Counted from the stretch's first letter, positions 1-12,170 are shown. The stretch is 64,000 nt of DNA from Aselliscus stoliczkanus (GCA_033961575.1 CM066735.1:33561501-33625500); one strand, 5' to 3'. The notes: generated by a model not told the origin, from the letters alone. A program made the numbers and translations.

Positions 1-378
1 GAATTCTGAAGCATTACAGATGCTTTTTTTGGACTAGCTGCTCATTTCTTAAATAGATTTATTTGATAGCTTTTCTCATTCAATAAAAGGATGAATTGGA
101 AAAATATGAACAGATTGTAATAACCAAAAATAAATGAACTTGACAACCCGGAAGAAGAGCAATTGCCAAAGGACTGAATAATAATCTAGGAGAACTTTGG
201 CATGCACGATTTATGTATGAATGAGAAAGAACATTTTTGACATTTAAGTTCAGAACAGACTACCTAGGAGTGGATTTTGGAAAAAATGGCAATTTTAATC
301 TGAAAAATGGTTTTCTAAAATATATAGTCAACTATGTTTTACCTAATAATCTTAACTATCTTATTACCCCTCTCTCTT

Positions 379-384
<6 letters not shown>

Positions 385-437
<53 letters not shown>
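385..437. repeat. (TATC)n microsatellite
   Basis: About 13 nearly uninterrupted TATC/CTAT units. The short reading frame across it is only translated repeat. Confidence 0.97.
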
Positions 438-654
438 GTCAATTTCCTTCTCTCTTGCTTCCTTCATTTCAGAAATGCAAAAATAAAATGCTGATAAGGA
501 TGACTGTAAAGAAAACTATAATTTTTCCTGTGTACTACTACCATGTTACCCATAAAAAGTGAACATTTTAATCTTTTCCTTAAATATCTTGATTATAGGT
601 TAATATCTCCTAAAAACAGAATCATCTTTCTAGAAAACGCATTTTCATTCCAGC

Positions 655-790
655 TGTTTCTTGCTATCCATGTAATCTTGAGCAAGTCATGTAACAGCTC
701 TAGGCCTCAGATTCCTCATATATAAGAAGAAAATAAAAATTCAAGAATATTATAATTATAATGAAGTAATACATCTGACTGTGTTAAAAA
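655..790 (+). repeat. MIR-like SINE relic
   Basis: Weak match to the MIR core: a 'cttgagcaagtcatgtaac' segment, then 'cctcagattcctcat' and an AT-rich tail. It is diverged, so the edges are approximate. Confidence 0.55.
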
Positions 791-1806
791 CTATACATTT
801 TATAAACTATGCAAAAATAAGATGTTTTATGTATACATTTCACACATTATCATTTTCCCATTGGAATTGTCTGACACCATCTATTTGAGCATCTAGGCAA
901 TTGAGATTTTATTTTTCACTCATATATTTGGCATTGTGTAGAAATAGCGAAGCAGCCATAAACCAATTAAGCATGCATCTAGAGCAGGATTTAAGTAAAG
1001 AACCTTAAAGAAGTGGTCTACCCCCTTTGTACAATAGTATAGCAAAAGACACAAAGGCACAGAGAAGTACCAGGGGAAACCTAAGGACAAACCAATAGCT
1101 CACTAACAAGATCAGGACTTAGGGCTCTGGTGTTGCGAACCCTTCTTGGTGGTCAACTTTGTAGTATTCTGTATGTCTTCCTTTTCACATTTTGGGGATG
1201 GAAACCAGTGCTTATTGACTTTATGAGCCGACCCCTGCTTTAGGTATTTTATGTGGGTTCTTCCAAACAACAAACATTTGTTGGTACTTATTGTGATAGG
1301 CAATGGGAACTTAAAGGTAAAGATAAATAAAGGACAACTGCTGCCCACAAGCAGTCACAATCGAAAGAAACAAATGCATATGAAAAGAGCATCAATAAAC
1401 TGGGATACGTGGTTTAATAGAAGCATGTGAAAAAAATGTCCAGTGATCATACCAAAAACAGAACAGAGCATTTGTGGTCAGAGTAGGTTTCTGAAAAAGG
1501 AGACCCTTGATTGATTCGGATGAGAAGGAGTTTGCCACCTGTGTGTGTGTGGATCTGGGGCTGGGAAAACCTGATGGAGATGACTGAAAAAAGACATCCT
1601 AAATAATAATAATAATAAAAAGGACGATGTGCAAAAGTACAGAGGAATCAAACAACTTGATGTATTTGTAAACCAGCAGGCAATTTAGCTGTTTTCATAG
1701 GTGGAATAGCAGGAGAGTGGTTTGGAGAGATGGAAGGGATAGAAAGAGGTTGGTCCAGTTGAGCAGACCTGAATTAAGATGTGCTAATCAACAGTGAAAG
1801 CAGGTA
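791..1806. other. No gene recognised
   Basis: AT-rich sequence with a short (TAA)n run near 1604-1618. I see no conserved coding frame and no repeat that I can name. Confidence 0.5.
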
Positions 1807-2318
1807 CAGATACTCCTTAACTTACAATGCAATTATGTCCCGATAAACTCATCATAATTTGAAAATATCGTTAAGTCAAAAATGTATTTCATACACCTAA
1901 CCTACTGAGCATCACAGCTTAGCCTCACTCACCTTAGACACGCTCAAAGGCTTACATTGTCAGGACATAACCCCATCATAGGTAGAGGAGCATCTGCAAG
2001 GTCTTCCTGGTCTTCTCCCCACACACAGAAAGGCTTTTTGTAGACATGATGGGATACAGAAATGCAAAGCATAACATCCCCAAAATGCTGACGACACAGT
2101 ACACTGTAGAATATCGGTGGCTTACCCTCGTGATCACATGACTGACTGGGAGCAGAGACTCACCGATGCTGCCCAGAGTCACAAGAACATATCGTACCCT
2201 GTATTACTAGCCCAGGAAAAGATAAAAATCATAGTTTCTACTGAATGCATATTGTTTTCAAGCTGTTGTGAAGTTGAAAAATCGTAACTTGAACCATCAT
2301 TAAGTTGGGGACCATCTG
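1807..2318 (-). mobile_element. Non-autonomous Tigger-type DNA transposon
   Basis: Terminal inverted repeats are visible: the left end CAGATACTCCTTAACTTA pairs with the reverse complement of the right end, CAGATGGTCCCCAACTTA. The element is flanked by TA on both sides (1805-1806 and 2319-2320), as expected for Tc1/mariner-superfamily insertion. The same element occurs in the opposite orientation at 58599-58944. It has no transposase frame. The subfamily is not assigned. Confidence 0.75.
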
Positions 2319-2584
2319 TACTGCAGTGTTAAATTCTTATAATCAAAACCAGTGGAAAGCTATTAATTTTGGGTAGGCAGACTGGTCTCTCTTAAGTTGT
2401 TCATTTTTCAGTTGAAAAAAAAAAAATCTCCCTGGAGCAAAATGGAGGAAGAATTAAAGTGGTAAAGAGTGGAGTGGAAAGGCAGATTAGGAAACTCTTG
2501 AGAGAAGTGATGGGTGTGTAATCGAAAGCAGTGGCAGTGGAGATGGGAGAATGGACAACAACAATGAAAACAACACAGATGAGC

Positions 2585-2700
2585 CAGGTATTGATATTGC
2601 TATGGTGCAGGTGGACAAATCAAAGCTCAAAAAGCTGAGTAATTAGCCCAAGGTCACACAAGTCAGGAAGGAGATACATCAAGATTGAAACATTGGTGCT
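2585..2700 (-). repeat. MIR relic
   Basis: Contains the reverse-strand MIR signature of 'agcccaaggtcacacaagtc' type, preceded by diverged 'caaatcaaagctcaaaaagctgag'-like sequence. Edges are approximate. Confidence 0.55.
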
Positions 2701-2830
2701 AGGATCAGCTTGAGTCCAAAGGCAGTCTCCTGGCAGGAATCCTTCTTCCAAGCTGCATTCCCCTGGGTAGGTCACATCTACCAAAAAAAAGGAGACCACT
2801 TTCTTCATCACCCAAAGGAATTGAATGAGC
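2701..2830 (-). repeat. Possible MLT2/ERVL LTR fragment
   Basis: The segment 'ttgagtccaaaggcagtctcctggcagg' type resembles the middle of the MLT2-like copy at 4005-4330 (also 'ttgagtccaaaggctgtctactggcag'). Only about 100 bases match. Confidence 0.4.
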
Positions 2831-2904
2831 CTGAGAGGCATACTCAAACACTCTTTTTCTAATGTGGCACCATGGGACCTGGGTCAGACATTTTTAACAA
2901 TGTC

Positions 2905-2971
2905 TTTCCTTCCTTCCTTCCTTCCTTCCTTCCTTCCTTCCTTCCTTCCTTCCTTCCTTCCTTCCTTCCTC
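2905..2971. repeat. (TTCC)n microsatellite
   Basis: Tandem TTCC units giving a pure pyrimidine strand. A reading frame here translates as a Leu-Pro-Ser-Phe repeat and is not a gene. Confidence 0.97.
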
Positions 2972-3179
2972 CCCCTCTTCCTTTTTTACAAAACCTCTAC
3001 AAGAGTACATTTTACCTTGTTTTTTGGAAATGCTACTTCTGATGGTCAAGTAATATCTCTAAGCCAATCCAAGTCCCTGAGGGGAGAAAAAAAATGTATT
3101 AAAAAAACCAACAACTATTAATAAACCTGTCTTTACTTTTTAAAAGGCTCATAGATCCTAAGCAATTTGTCTAGGTTCT

Positions 3180-3293
3180 TTCCTTCCTTCCTTCCCTTCC
3201 TTCTTTCTTTCCTTCCTTCCTTCCTTCCTTCCTTCCTTCCTTCCTTCCTTCCTTCCTTCCTTCCTTCCTTCCTTCTTTTATTCCTTTCTTCTT
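3180..3293. repeat. (TTCC)n microsatellite, second array
   Basis: A second TTCC array about 210 bp after the first, with TTTC/TTCT interruptions at both ends. Confidence 0.97.
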
Positions 3294-4004
3294 TCTGTTT
3301 TACTTAAAGAATGGAGGGAAATCATCGGTAAATATTATGCAGGTAGAAAAAAGTTAATAGAAGTTTTAATAAAATCAAAGCCTTGGTTAGTACTTAGAAT
3401 AATTTTAAAATTTTTTCATGTATATCAAATTAAATACGCTGTTTAATATAATGACTTTCTGAGTTTTTCTGCCTTTTACCGGAAAACTAATCTATAAGTA
3501 AGAAAATCACACTTAGATTCCTTGTAGAAATCTTTTACTTAACTAAAAGGAAGCTTTGTCAATGGAACTTTAAAGAACTTTTTTTCCCCAAAATTGTACA
3601 GTTTTGAATTATATAATTCAAAGACTTAATGGCTTATTTTAATCTTGACAGATTTGAGAGGGAACCATTGTAGGGAATACAGTGTTGGTGAAAGAAATGA
3701 AAACAATTGCAGAATCTAGGTTTTCATGATGACACGGAATCAAGCCAACAAATGCTTCGGTTTACAATTGCTCTTAGTAAATTCCTTGTCCATGGAACAA
3801 ACTCATGTACAGATGGGTGTTATCAACTATATGGTGTGTCTTATTCTTTCAGTGCCTTGTAGTTTAGTTGCTTTGAACAGTAGAATAGAAAATGAGTTTA
3901 AGAAGTTGTGAAAACTGAGTGTGGGGTTGCAAATGGATTCAAGGCAAATTTGACTAAAACGTCTCCGTATTCTCATCTAAGAATAAATAATAAAAATACC
4001 TATA
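3294..4004. other. No gene recognised
   Basis: AT-rich single-copy-looking sequence. The short frame at 3726-3911 resembles nothing I know. Confidence 0.45.
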
Positions 4005-4330
4005 TGTGTTAGTGTACTCCAGAGAAATAGAACTAACAGGATGTGTTGCAGGAAATGTTACAGTTTGAGTCCAAAGGCTGTCTACTGGCAGAATGCCTTC
4101 TTGCAAGGGGAGGTTAGCCTTTGTTCTATTAAGGTTTTCAAATGTTTGGGTGAAGCTCACCCACATGGTGGAGCACATCTGGTCAACATCCACTGATTTA
4201 AAGGTGAATCTCATCCAAAAACAAAACAAAACAAAAAAAACCCACTTTCACAAAAACATCCTGAATAATGTTTGACCAATAACTGAGCACTATGGCCCAG
4301 TCAAGTTGCTACAAAACATTCACCATCACA
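4005..4330 (-). mobile_element. MLT2-like (ERVL) LTR relic
   Basis: Starts with a TGTGTTAGTGTACTCCAGAG-type end and finishes near CACCATCACA, matching the reverse complement of the MLT2 LTR I know. It includes 'ctgatttaaaggtgaatctcatc' and 'gaccaataactgagca' blocks. An internal (AAAAC)n-like stretch lies at 4217-4240. It appears to be a solo LTR because no internal retroviral region is seen. Confidence 0.65.
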
Positions 4331-4445
4331 CCATCTGAAAAGAATATTTCGAGCATTAAATGATTTAATACATGTGAAGCACTTATGACATTGTCTGGTC
4401 CATCACATTCATTGAATGTTAATTCCTATTATTGTCATTGATATT
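4331..4445 (+). repeat. MIR-like 3' fragment
   Basis: Shows 'ttaaatgatttaatacatgtgaagcactta', resembling the MIR 3' region in sense orientation. Low similarity. Confidence 0.4.
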
Positions 4446-5799
4446 AATATTCAAGCAGTTTGCTAGCATGGTATTGAAAAAAAGTAACTACTGTTTTATA
4501 GCTTGGATAAAAACTACTTCTAGTGTTTGAATGCTAAGAGACATTTTACGTGATCATAAAAAACAGCAAATATGATGTAGATAAGAGCTTCCTAGTAAAT
4601 TGTCTGATGTTCTCATTCAAATGAACCTTTGTAAAGAAATATATATTTATGTATCTATCCCAAGGTAAATACACTGGGAAAAAACATTTCTTTTATATTG
4701 TTTTCCTTGGCTCTTTCAGAGATACAGCTCTTTTCCTTTTCCAGTGACTAGAAAAGCTCTGTGCCTTACATCTGATCAGAAAAAGTGGCTTGCTTCCTTT
4801 TAAAGTTTATTCTTTATCTTTCTCTCTTTTGCTACTGCTAGAGAACCAGTATATAATACAGGCCTTTCTCATGAAACCTGAGGCAGGGTATGGGTACATT
4901 ATTCACACTTAAACTCAAATGGAGTTTATTACAACCAGAAAAGTTATGAAAGATGTGGTTCCCCAGAGGATTTGGCCTCCCACCAAATCAATCATTCATG
5001 ATGCACAAAGCTGCAGCCTTGCATCCCCTTTGTACCCCTTTCGTCGTAGGAGTCTTTACTGCTGGTACCTGCTGCCTGCTCCCTGATTGCCCCAAGTTCA
5101 GAGATCAGCAGTTTCTTGCCCTGACAATAATGACATACTCCCTTTCATCATTCATTGTGAATTCTGTCAAGGTTTATTATTATTTTTTTGAAATAACAAT
5201 TCGTTAGGCACTCTATACTCAGATTCTTTAATAAATCACCTCTTTACTCAAACAGCTTTTCTGACTTCCCGTTTACTTGGAGGTGGTTTGAAATGACCAT
5301 CTTTTATTATGAATACCCTTAACTTTTCCCTCCCCACCGCCCCAGACTTTGAATTGCTTTCTTTCCCCTCTCATGTCATAGGGGAGCTCATTCATTTTGT
5401 GGCATCTGCTATGAAAAAGCATTATTCTGCTGCTTCCCATATTCTTCGTTTTCCCTGCCTTATTAATAGTTAATCTCATAAAGGCCTCTGCTCGCATTGC
5501 AATTGCAGTTGTCCTGATTGGGTACGGGTGTAGCTCAGCCTGCCAGAGTTGAGGGTAGAGCAGCTGGGGGAGCTGCTCCACTGGACAAATCGAGAAAATG
5601 AGGCAAAGGTGTTTTGGGTACCCTTTGTCTCTTCCCTGGGGAAACTACTCCTCCATCTTTCTCCAATTGAAGTTGTGCTCTTCCCTTTTTCATTCCCCCA
5701 GCCAGTGCTCTTTCTCTGTCTTAAGAAGCTTATATCTCCAAGAAGCTAATTTTCATTCAAGAGTTAAGGATTTCATGTTACCTCTTAATTTCCATTATA
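4446..5799. other. No gene recognised
   Basis: Mixed AT-rich and moderately GC-rich unique-looking DNA. Frames at 4953-5207 and 5549-5816 have no recognisable domain. Confidence 0.4.
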
Positions 5800-6362
5800 C
5801 AAGATCTGACAAGTAAGTTCGTGAACATGTTACAACGCTGTTGCTAACCTTTTTTTGCTATCAGAGGGATTATTCATTATGAATTTGTACCAACTGGACA
5901 AACAGTTAACCAAGTTTACATTTGGAAATGCTAAAAGGCGGAGTGAAAAAGTTAGATGACCTGAACTTTTTGCCAACAATTCATGGCTTTTGCATCACAA
6001 CAATGCACCAGCTCACACGGCACTGTCTGTGAGGGAGATTTTGGCCAGTAAACAAATATTTGTATTGGAACACCCTCCCTACTCACCTGATTTGGCCCCC
6101 AATGACTTCTTTCTTTACCCAAAGATAAAATATTGAAAGGAAGACATTTTGATGACATTCACAACATGAAGGGTAATATGATGATAGCTCTGATGGTCAC
6201 TCCAGAAAGAGTTCCAAAATTGCTTTGAAGGGTGGACTAGGCATCGGCATTGGTGCATAGCTTCCCAAGGGGAGTACTTGGAAGGTGACCATAGTGATAC
6301 TCAGCCATGAGGTATGTAGCACTTTTTCTAGGATGAGTTCATGAACTTAATTGTCTTACCTA
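5800..6362 (+). mobile_element. Internally deleted mariner transposon, copy 1
   Basis: About 563 bp, bounded by inverted ends (left CTGACAAGTAAGTTCGTGAAC, right GTTCATGAACTTAATTGTC) next to TA dinucleotides. The interior keeps the C-terminal part of a mariner transposase: a HHNN/HDN-type motif near 5995-6008 and a YSPDLAPNDFF motif near 6080-6110. The frame is broken downstream by a shift, and the N-terminal half is absent. Full mariners are about 1.3 kb, so roughly half is missing. The copy at 17236-17811 has the same structure. Confidence 0.85.
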
Positions 6363-6856
6363 TATGAGGATCATGTGAAGAAAGTCATATTCAACCTAAG
6401 GAAATGTGAGTTGAACATCCAGATTCCTGGGATGGATAGTGTGTCCTTTTAACCATATTATACCTGTAATTATGTACTCTGTGTGTGGGTCTTTAAAGAA
6501 GGCCTAATCATGCAGATCTTGTTAGATTCCTGCTAAGCACACTGAATGTAATGGAAACTCCTGGTTTTCCACCCTGATCCCCTACTGTGCTGGTGTAGTC
6601 ATCCCCAGTCACAGTACTAGCTGCTAAGAAGTCACAGCTGTACCCATTCAAGAGCATTCCCATCCACCAGCGAAACCACCTAGTTTGAAAATTTCTGGGC
6701 TTTTATTCCAGCCTTGGTGGCAGCCCATTACCACTACCAGTGGATGGGTCAGATACAGTACCAAGTCCCAAACACCTCACCTAACACCAGAACTGCTGTG
6801 GGTTACCATCCAGGCTGCAGAACTCCACATGGGCTCAGCCTGAAGCTGGTTTCAGC
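6363..6856. other. No gene recognised
   Basis: Unique-looking sequence of intermediate GC content. No motif recognised. Confidence 0.4.
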
Positions 6857-6871
6857 TGAACCCACATTTTT

Positions 6872-6992
6872 TTTTTTTGTTTTGTTTTTTTTTTTTTTGA
6901 GGGCAGTGTCACTGGCCCTCATATGTGGGACCTGAACCGGGGCCGCTGGCTTCCGAAGCCAGCGCTTAACCACTGCGCCACTCGGCCGGCCC
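6872..6992 (-). mobile_element. Short tRNA-only SINE, copy 1
   Basis: In minus orientation it begins GGCCGGCCGAGTGGCGCAGT, has a B-box-like GGTTCAGGTCC, and stops at CTGCCCTC followed by an oligo(A) tail (T-run 6867-6898 on plus). The direct repeat tgaacccacattttt flanks it (6857-6871 and 6993-7007). It lacks the long body of the approximately 420-bp SINEs in this window. Confidence 0.9.
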
Positions 6993-7007
6993 TGAACCCA
7001 CATTTTT

Positions 7008-8464
7008 GCCAAGCTTCTAGACTCCTATCTGTACTTCCTTCACTTCTTTACAGGGCTCCTCTGAGAGCAGTGTCTCAGCATCACTTGTACAAGAATGCAC
7101 CCTTAGGCTCTGACTGAGGTCCTGAGCAGAAGCTTAGGGAACCAGCAAAGCATGAGACCTAAAAGAGAAGAAGAACATTTTTTTGCAGAAAAATTTTGGT
7201 CTTTCAAATTTAAAATAAAAAATGGCATTGAAGCACTCATAATGAGAAAGTCAGAATTTTCACTTGTTTTTTAATTTTAATTTTGAATTATATTGGTCAG
7301 GGCACCAAGTCTCTGGAATGCTTAGTTACTCGACATGCCTTAATCAAGCATTGGTAGTACGAAAGGGAATCTATTGCACATTTCCATTTGTTTTCCATTC
7401 ATTCAAAACTGTACACCCCTGTGGGTTCCTGAAAGAAAAAACATATAAATTGTAGAATTCACAAACTTAACCATGTGCAAATCTCATAACTACAAGTGAA
7501 CCTTCTGAAAGAAGTGCATTGGTGAGTTGCTAGGCGCCATTGCGTACTGTAGGGATTTTTCACTTGGCCACTCTAGGAGCAAATACTGGTCCAGGAAGGT
7601 AGGGCAGGCTCTGGAATTTTCTGTGTATTAAAGGGGGTCAGACCACTTCCAGGACCCAGTCAGACTGTGAGCTGGTTTTTCTGGGTAGTCTGTCTAGAAA
7701 CCTACCTCAAAGACAGAGAAAACCCAGAGTTTATCCTTCAATGGCAGCGGGCTTCTGATGGACCATGCGGCTGTTCAAAATTTAGGTGCTCATCTTATCT
7801 CTTCAGGTTTCTGCCTCCCGGAGCCATGTGTCTGTCTGTGCTCACACCTCGCATTTAAGGCAACTAGCTTCACCCATGCCAGGCACACTCTCTGTTCATA
7901 AAATTGATACCTTCCTTGTCTTCATTCTGCATCTTCTGTGGCTCTGCACTGAATGAAGGTCTAAGCCCCATCTCTGATCTGCCTCTGGACCCTCTCATTT
8001 GCACTTGGTATTTGGATTCAGTTGGTTTGATTCCTTGTTCCTCCTTTACTCACCCCTCTACTCTGCCTCCTCACAGGCTTCTACAGATGGATAATCCCAT
8101 TGAGCATCTTCCAGGATAATTGCACTGGCCCTGGCTCATTCTTCAGGCAAACCACTGCCTCCTAATGTGTTAGGCAATGTCCTCAGTGTGTCCCTTACAG
8201 TAGAATAAGACAAATAGAACACAAGGGAAGCCACCAAACAAGCAGGGGGCTTTCTTCCTAAGCTTGCAAATACCACCTTTGCTCCAAGTATGGTGAGATC
8301 CCAGTGGGATGAAAGGTGAGCTGATTTCTTGAACCTCTTCATTGACCTATCTCGTCAACCAGGGATTCTCACTAGGAATACACTAGCTTACAAAATGCCC
8401 CCTGTCCATTTTGCAACTACTAGAGCTCTGGAAACAGGGTCAAAACTCTTTTTCTATTATGACT
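7008..8464. other. No gene recognised
   Basis: No named repeat or coding frame found. Frames of up to about 70 codons look random. Confidence 0.4.
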
Positions 8465-8690
8465 ACATCTTGTGTTAGCTATCTTTTATTGCATACTGAC
8501 TATGTGACAGGCACTGTGCCAGGTATTTGTAGAGTCATTATTTTAAATCCTTATTACTGCATGCAACAGCAGGTATTATCTCCATTCTGCAAATAAAGTT
8601 GTTGTTTAGAGAGGTTGAGATCACACATTAAGTCACAAATTTGAATATAAACCTACGTGTGTCTGATTTCCAGGTCTATGTGCTATTTTC
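8465..8690 (-). repeat. MIR relic
   Basis: Contains 'actatgtgacaggcactgtgcc', then 'ggtattatctccattctgcaaataaag' and a 'gagaggttgagatcacaca' block, the order expected for a nearly full MIR read on the minus strand. Confidence 0.7.
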
Positions 8691-8749
8691 ACCCTTTTTA
8701 TTTGTCCTCCTACTCACCTCAGCCTAGCAACTATCCATTTGCAGAGCCC

Positions 8750-9300
8750 CCTGAATGAGTTCTCTATTGCTGCATAATAAGCTGAGTGGTTTAAAACAAC
8801 ACACATTTATTATCTGACAGGTTCCATGGGTTAGGAGCCTGGCCATGACTCAGGTGGCTCCTTTGCTCAAGGTCTCAAAAACTGCAATTGAGGCGTCAGC
8901 TGGATGTTGTTCCTTTCTGGAGCTTAGTGACCTCTTCCAAGATGTTAGCAACATTCATTTCCTAGCAGCTGAATGGACAAGAGCCCTAGCTTCTTGCTAG
9001 TGGTTGCTGGTTGTCACTCTGGTAACCTAAAGGTCTGCCCTTTCCACCAGCAGCTCACTGCATGGCTGTTTGCTCCTGGAAGGGCAGCAGGGGAGCTTCC
9101 TTCTCCAGTGTGTTGCCATGGAGCCCCATACACTTAACCCAATCATAGCAGTGACATCCCAACACCTTTGACATATTCTATCAGTTAGAAGCCAGTTGCA
9201 AGCCCTGCGCCCATTCAAGGAGAGGAGATCCTATGGGGCATAGATTATTGGGGGTCATATTAGGGTGTTTCTGTTCCACTCCTTCACCCAAGTTCTCACA
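8750..9300 (-). mobile_element. Ancient LTR-like interspersed repeat
   Basis: Begins 'ctctattgctgcataataag...gtggtttaaaacaacacaca' and ends near 'attcaaggagaggagatcc'. This order is familiar from a common old mammalian repeat that I associate with MaLR/ERVL LTRs. The subfamily is uncertain and no coding region is present. Confidence 0.45.
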
Positions 9301-11009
9301 GGGCTGCCAATGAAGGTTAGGAAAGCGTAGTCCAGGGCACAAGAGATGAACTTCCTGCTGCTTCCAGCTGCCATTTTCCTCCCCCATTTAAGTGGAGAGT
9401 TTATTGTTTATCGATTTTGCTATGGCAGGGTGACAATTTGGCCATCAAATGCTTCGGTACCCATGATGAAAGGCTCTTTATAAAGCCAAAGTACATTTTT
9501 TTTTCCCCCAAAAATGAGGAATAGAAAGAAGTCATTTGTTGCTAGGGAAACCACAACCTTTTGCTGTGCTTATTTAGAAAAGAGACATAGTTAAGACTCT
9601 TCACTGTAGGAACAGAGATTGTGCTTTATGTTGGTGAGCATAAACAAAGAAAAAGTGGTATTCTTCTCAAAAACAAAAAAAAATCCGTTATCTCTTGTCT
9701 TGCTGAAAATATTTTATTCTCAGGGGTTCAATTCAGAATTCACCCCTTTATATTCCTGCTATATTTGTCTTGTTTGCATATGAAACTTCCTTGGAAGTTG
9801 GAAGAATCTTTGGGTTTGAGGAGAACATGAGAAGCTGAAGGGATACAGGGCAAGTGAGTGACAACCCTTTCCAGAATGGCATGGCTGAGAGGCAGGCTAT
9901 GGGATCTCCCTCTCTCGTCTAGAACGTGCCTGGAAACTAAGTCCAGAAATAGTCTCAGCGTTTATTTTCATAACTACTCACCAGACTCCTCTTATTACCA
10001 ATTAAACGATCACATTCTTGTACAGATACTGTGGTTCAAGTACACCTTTCAAAAGGCGGTTCTATTTTTAGGTGTCTGAAAGTTTAGCTAAAGTGGTTTG
10101 GTACAGTTTGACTGTAAACATTGCCTTTGCAGACCCGTTAGATCCGAGTCTCCGGCTTCCTAGCATGATAGGAGATTTCCTCCTCCAGTGTCCCGTGAAG
10201 GGGCTCACACACAGGCCTCCAATCGGCTGGGCCCGACTGCTGCCATCTCTCCAGGTCCAGTGGAACTACTATTAATAGTTGGAATCTCTAGGGATTTTCT
10301 GGAAATATTTTACTTGGGAAAGTGTGGACAGAGACAGGATGGGGCAAGGAGGAGCTAATAATGAGAGTGTTCTGATCTACAGACACATTGCTACATAACA
10401 GTGATGTGTGTCTGGGATCATGACCATGGTTGGTCTCACTTAAAATCTAAAAAATGAAAAGAAAAGGCATCTGAACATTGAGGAAATGTTATTTTGGATT
10501 GACCTTGAGTGTAGTTTGTATGCCACTCGTTCTGCTAATTGTACTGTAGGAAAAGTATTCCCAAGTGGATTTTTATCTCTTCTCTTCCTAGCTAAGGAGT
10601 TGTATGCTGCTGAGGATTGTTCTGCCTTAGTCTTTCAGAAAGCCCACGGTCATCAAGGGGCTGGGGGAGGGGCGTGGACTCAGGAACCCGAGTGCTCCAA
10701 GCCCCATCTGCTGGGCAAGCAGAGCATTGCAGAGGGTTAGCTGCAGTGTGAATTGTAGACAGTCAGCTAATAAAGGAAATAGTTATTTTATTTCTTCTAT
10801 CTGTCTTAGATATCCCTTTCATATATGTTTTTGCTCTGTGAGTCTAGGCCTACGCTGATGGGATAATATTTTATTCATTATTGTTGTGACTACATTAAAG
10901 ATTGTGAGTTCAAGCTGTTAAGTTCTCATTTGGAAAAATGTTCAAATGATTGTAGCCATAGTTTAAACCAAACGTACACTGAAAATCATAAATACAATAA
11001 AAACAAATA
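9301..11009. other. No gene recognised
   Basis: Unique-looking DNA. The stretch 10060-10270 is more GC-rich than its surroundings and could be a conserved non-coding element, but nothing in it identifies a gene. Confidence 0.4.
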
Positions 11010-11362
11010 CAGCAGTCTCCCCTATCCTTGGGGAATACATTCCAAGACCTCTAGTGGGTGCCTGAAATTGCAGATGGTACCAAACCTTATATATACTATG
11101 TTTTCTCCTATTCATGCATACCTCTGATAAAGTTTATTTCTTTTTAAATTGGGCACAGTAAGAGAGCAACAATAACTAATAAAGTAGAACAATTATAACA
11201 ATATACTGTAATAAAAATATGTGAAAATGTGCTCTTTTTCTTTCAAAATATCTTTTGAATAGATTATTTCTGGAATTTTCCATTTAATATTTTTGGATTG
11301 TGGTTGACAGCAGATAACTGAAACTGCAGAAAGCAAAACCATGGATAAAGGGGGGACTATTG
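11010..11362 (+). mobile_element. MER44/MER8-like Tigger MITE
   Basis: The inverted ends CAGCAGTCTCCCCTATCCTTGG and (reverse complement of the right end) CAATAGTCCCCCCTTTATCC are flanked by TA at 11008-11009 and 11363-11364. The interior block 'ggcacagtaagagagcaacaataac' is typical of the non-autonomous Tigger family that I know as MER8/MER44. It has no transposase. Confidence 0.85.
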
Positions 11363-11432
11363 TATAGAATAAAAAATGCATTCTTTAGTTCAACATAAAA
11401 TAGTTAAATGTAATATTTAAAACAATGTTTGA

Positions 11433-11594
11433 GGGCCGGCCGAGTGGCGCAGTGCTTAAGAGCTGGCTTGGGAGGCCAGTGGCCCCGGTTCGGGTCCCAC
11501 ATGTGAGGGGACCCACAGTAACACTGCCCTCAAAAACAAAACAAAACAAAACAAAACAAAACAAAACAAAACAAAACAAAACAAAACAAAACAA
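11433..11594 (+). mobile_element. Short tRNA-only SINE with (AAAAC)n tail, copy 2
   Basis: Head GGGCCGGCCGAGTGGCGCAG with an A box near 11442-11454 and a B box GGTTCGGGTCC at 11487-11497. It ends at CTGCCCTC and continues as an (AAAAC)n tail (about 11531-11597). The duplication aacaatgtttga lies at 11421-11432 and 11595-11606. The tail has evolved into a microsatellite. Confidence 0.92.
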
Positions 11595-11732
11595 AACAAT
11601 GTTTGAATCACTCTTTGCCATAGTCACTTGTATCATACTAAGAAAGAAATATATGAACTAGATTTCTAGTTATCATTCAATCTCAATAGGGTTTAAATTT
11701 ATAACTTTCTACAGGAGAAAGATAGCCATTTT

Positions 11733-12155
11733 TTATTTTTCTTTTAAGATTTTATTTGGGAATCGGGGAAGGGGAACAGACAAGTTGCTGTCTTTTTGTT
11801 CTTCAGTCTAGTTGCGGAGGACGTTGCTTCACTGGCCCATGTTGGTATCATCATTGCGCTCTTCCCGGGTGAGGCCGATCGGCCGCCGGCCTCTGGATGG
11901 TCGCTCACCGCGGCTATTGGCAGCTCACGCTGGCTGCTGGCCACTCACTCTGGCTGCGGGCCACTCACTGTAGCCTATGGCAGCCCACTGCAGCAGGGGC
12001 TGCAGCCTACACTATTGCCGGGGCTCACGCAGCCAAGCTCCAGGTGGAGCTATTAGCTATAGAGGGCAGTGTCACTGGCCCTCATATATGGGATCCGAAC
12101 CAGGGCCACTGGTGTCCCAAGCCAGCTCTTAACCAATGCGCTACTCGGCCGGCCC
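11733..12155 (-). mobile_element. Long tRNA-derived T+ SINE, copy 3
   Basis: About 420 bp. In minus orientation it has the same tRNA head as the short SINEs, then a GC-rich body, a C-rich segment 'gttccccttccccgattccc', and the tail AATAAAATCTT, which combines a polyadenylation signal with a pol III terminator-like TCTTT. Direct repeats aaagatagccatttt occur at 11718-11732 and 12156-12170. The left half of the duplicated C-rich tail segment is shortened relative to other copies. Confidence 0.9.
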
Positions 12156-12170
12156 AAAGATAGCCATTTT

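Noticed and set aside
2825..3121. Repetitive Leu-Pro-Ser-Phe protein
   Set aside because: It is the translation of a (TTCC)n microsatellite.
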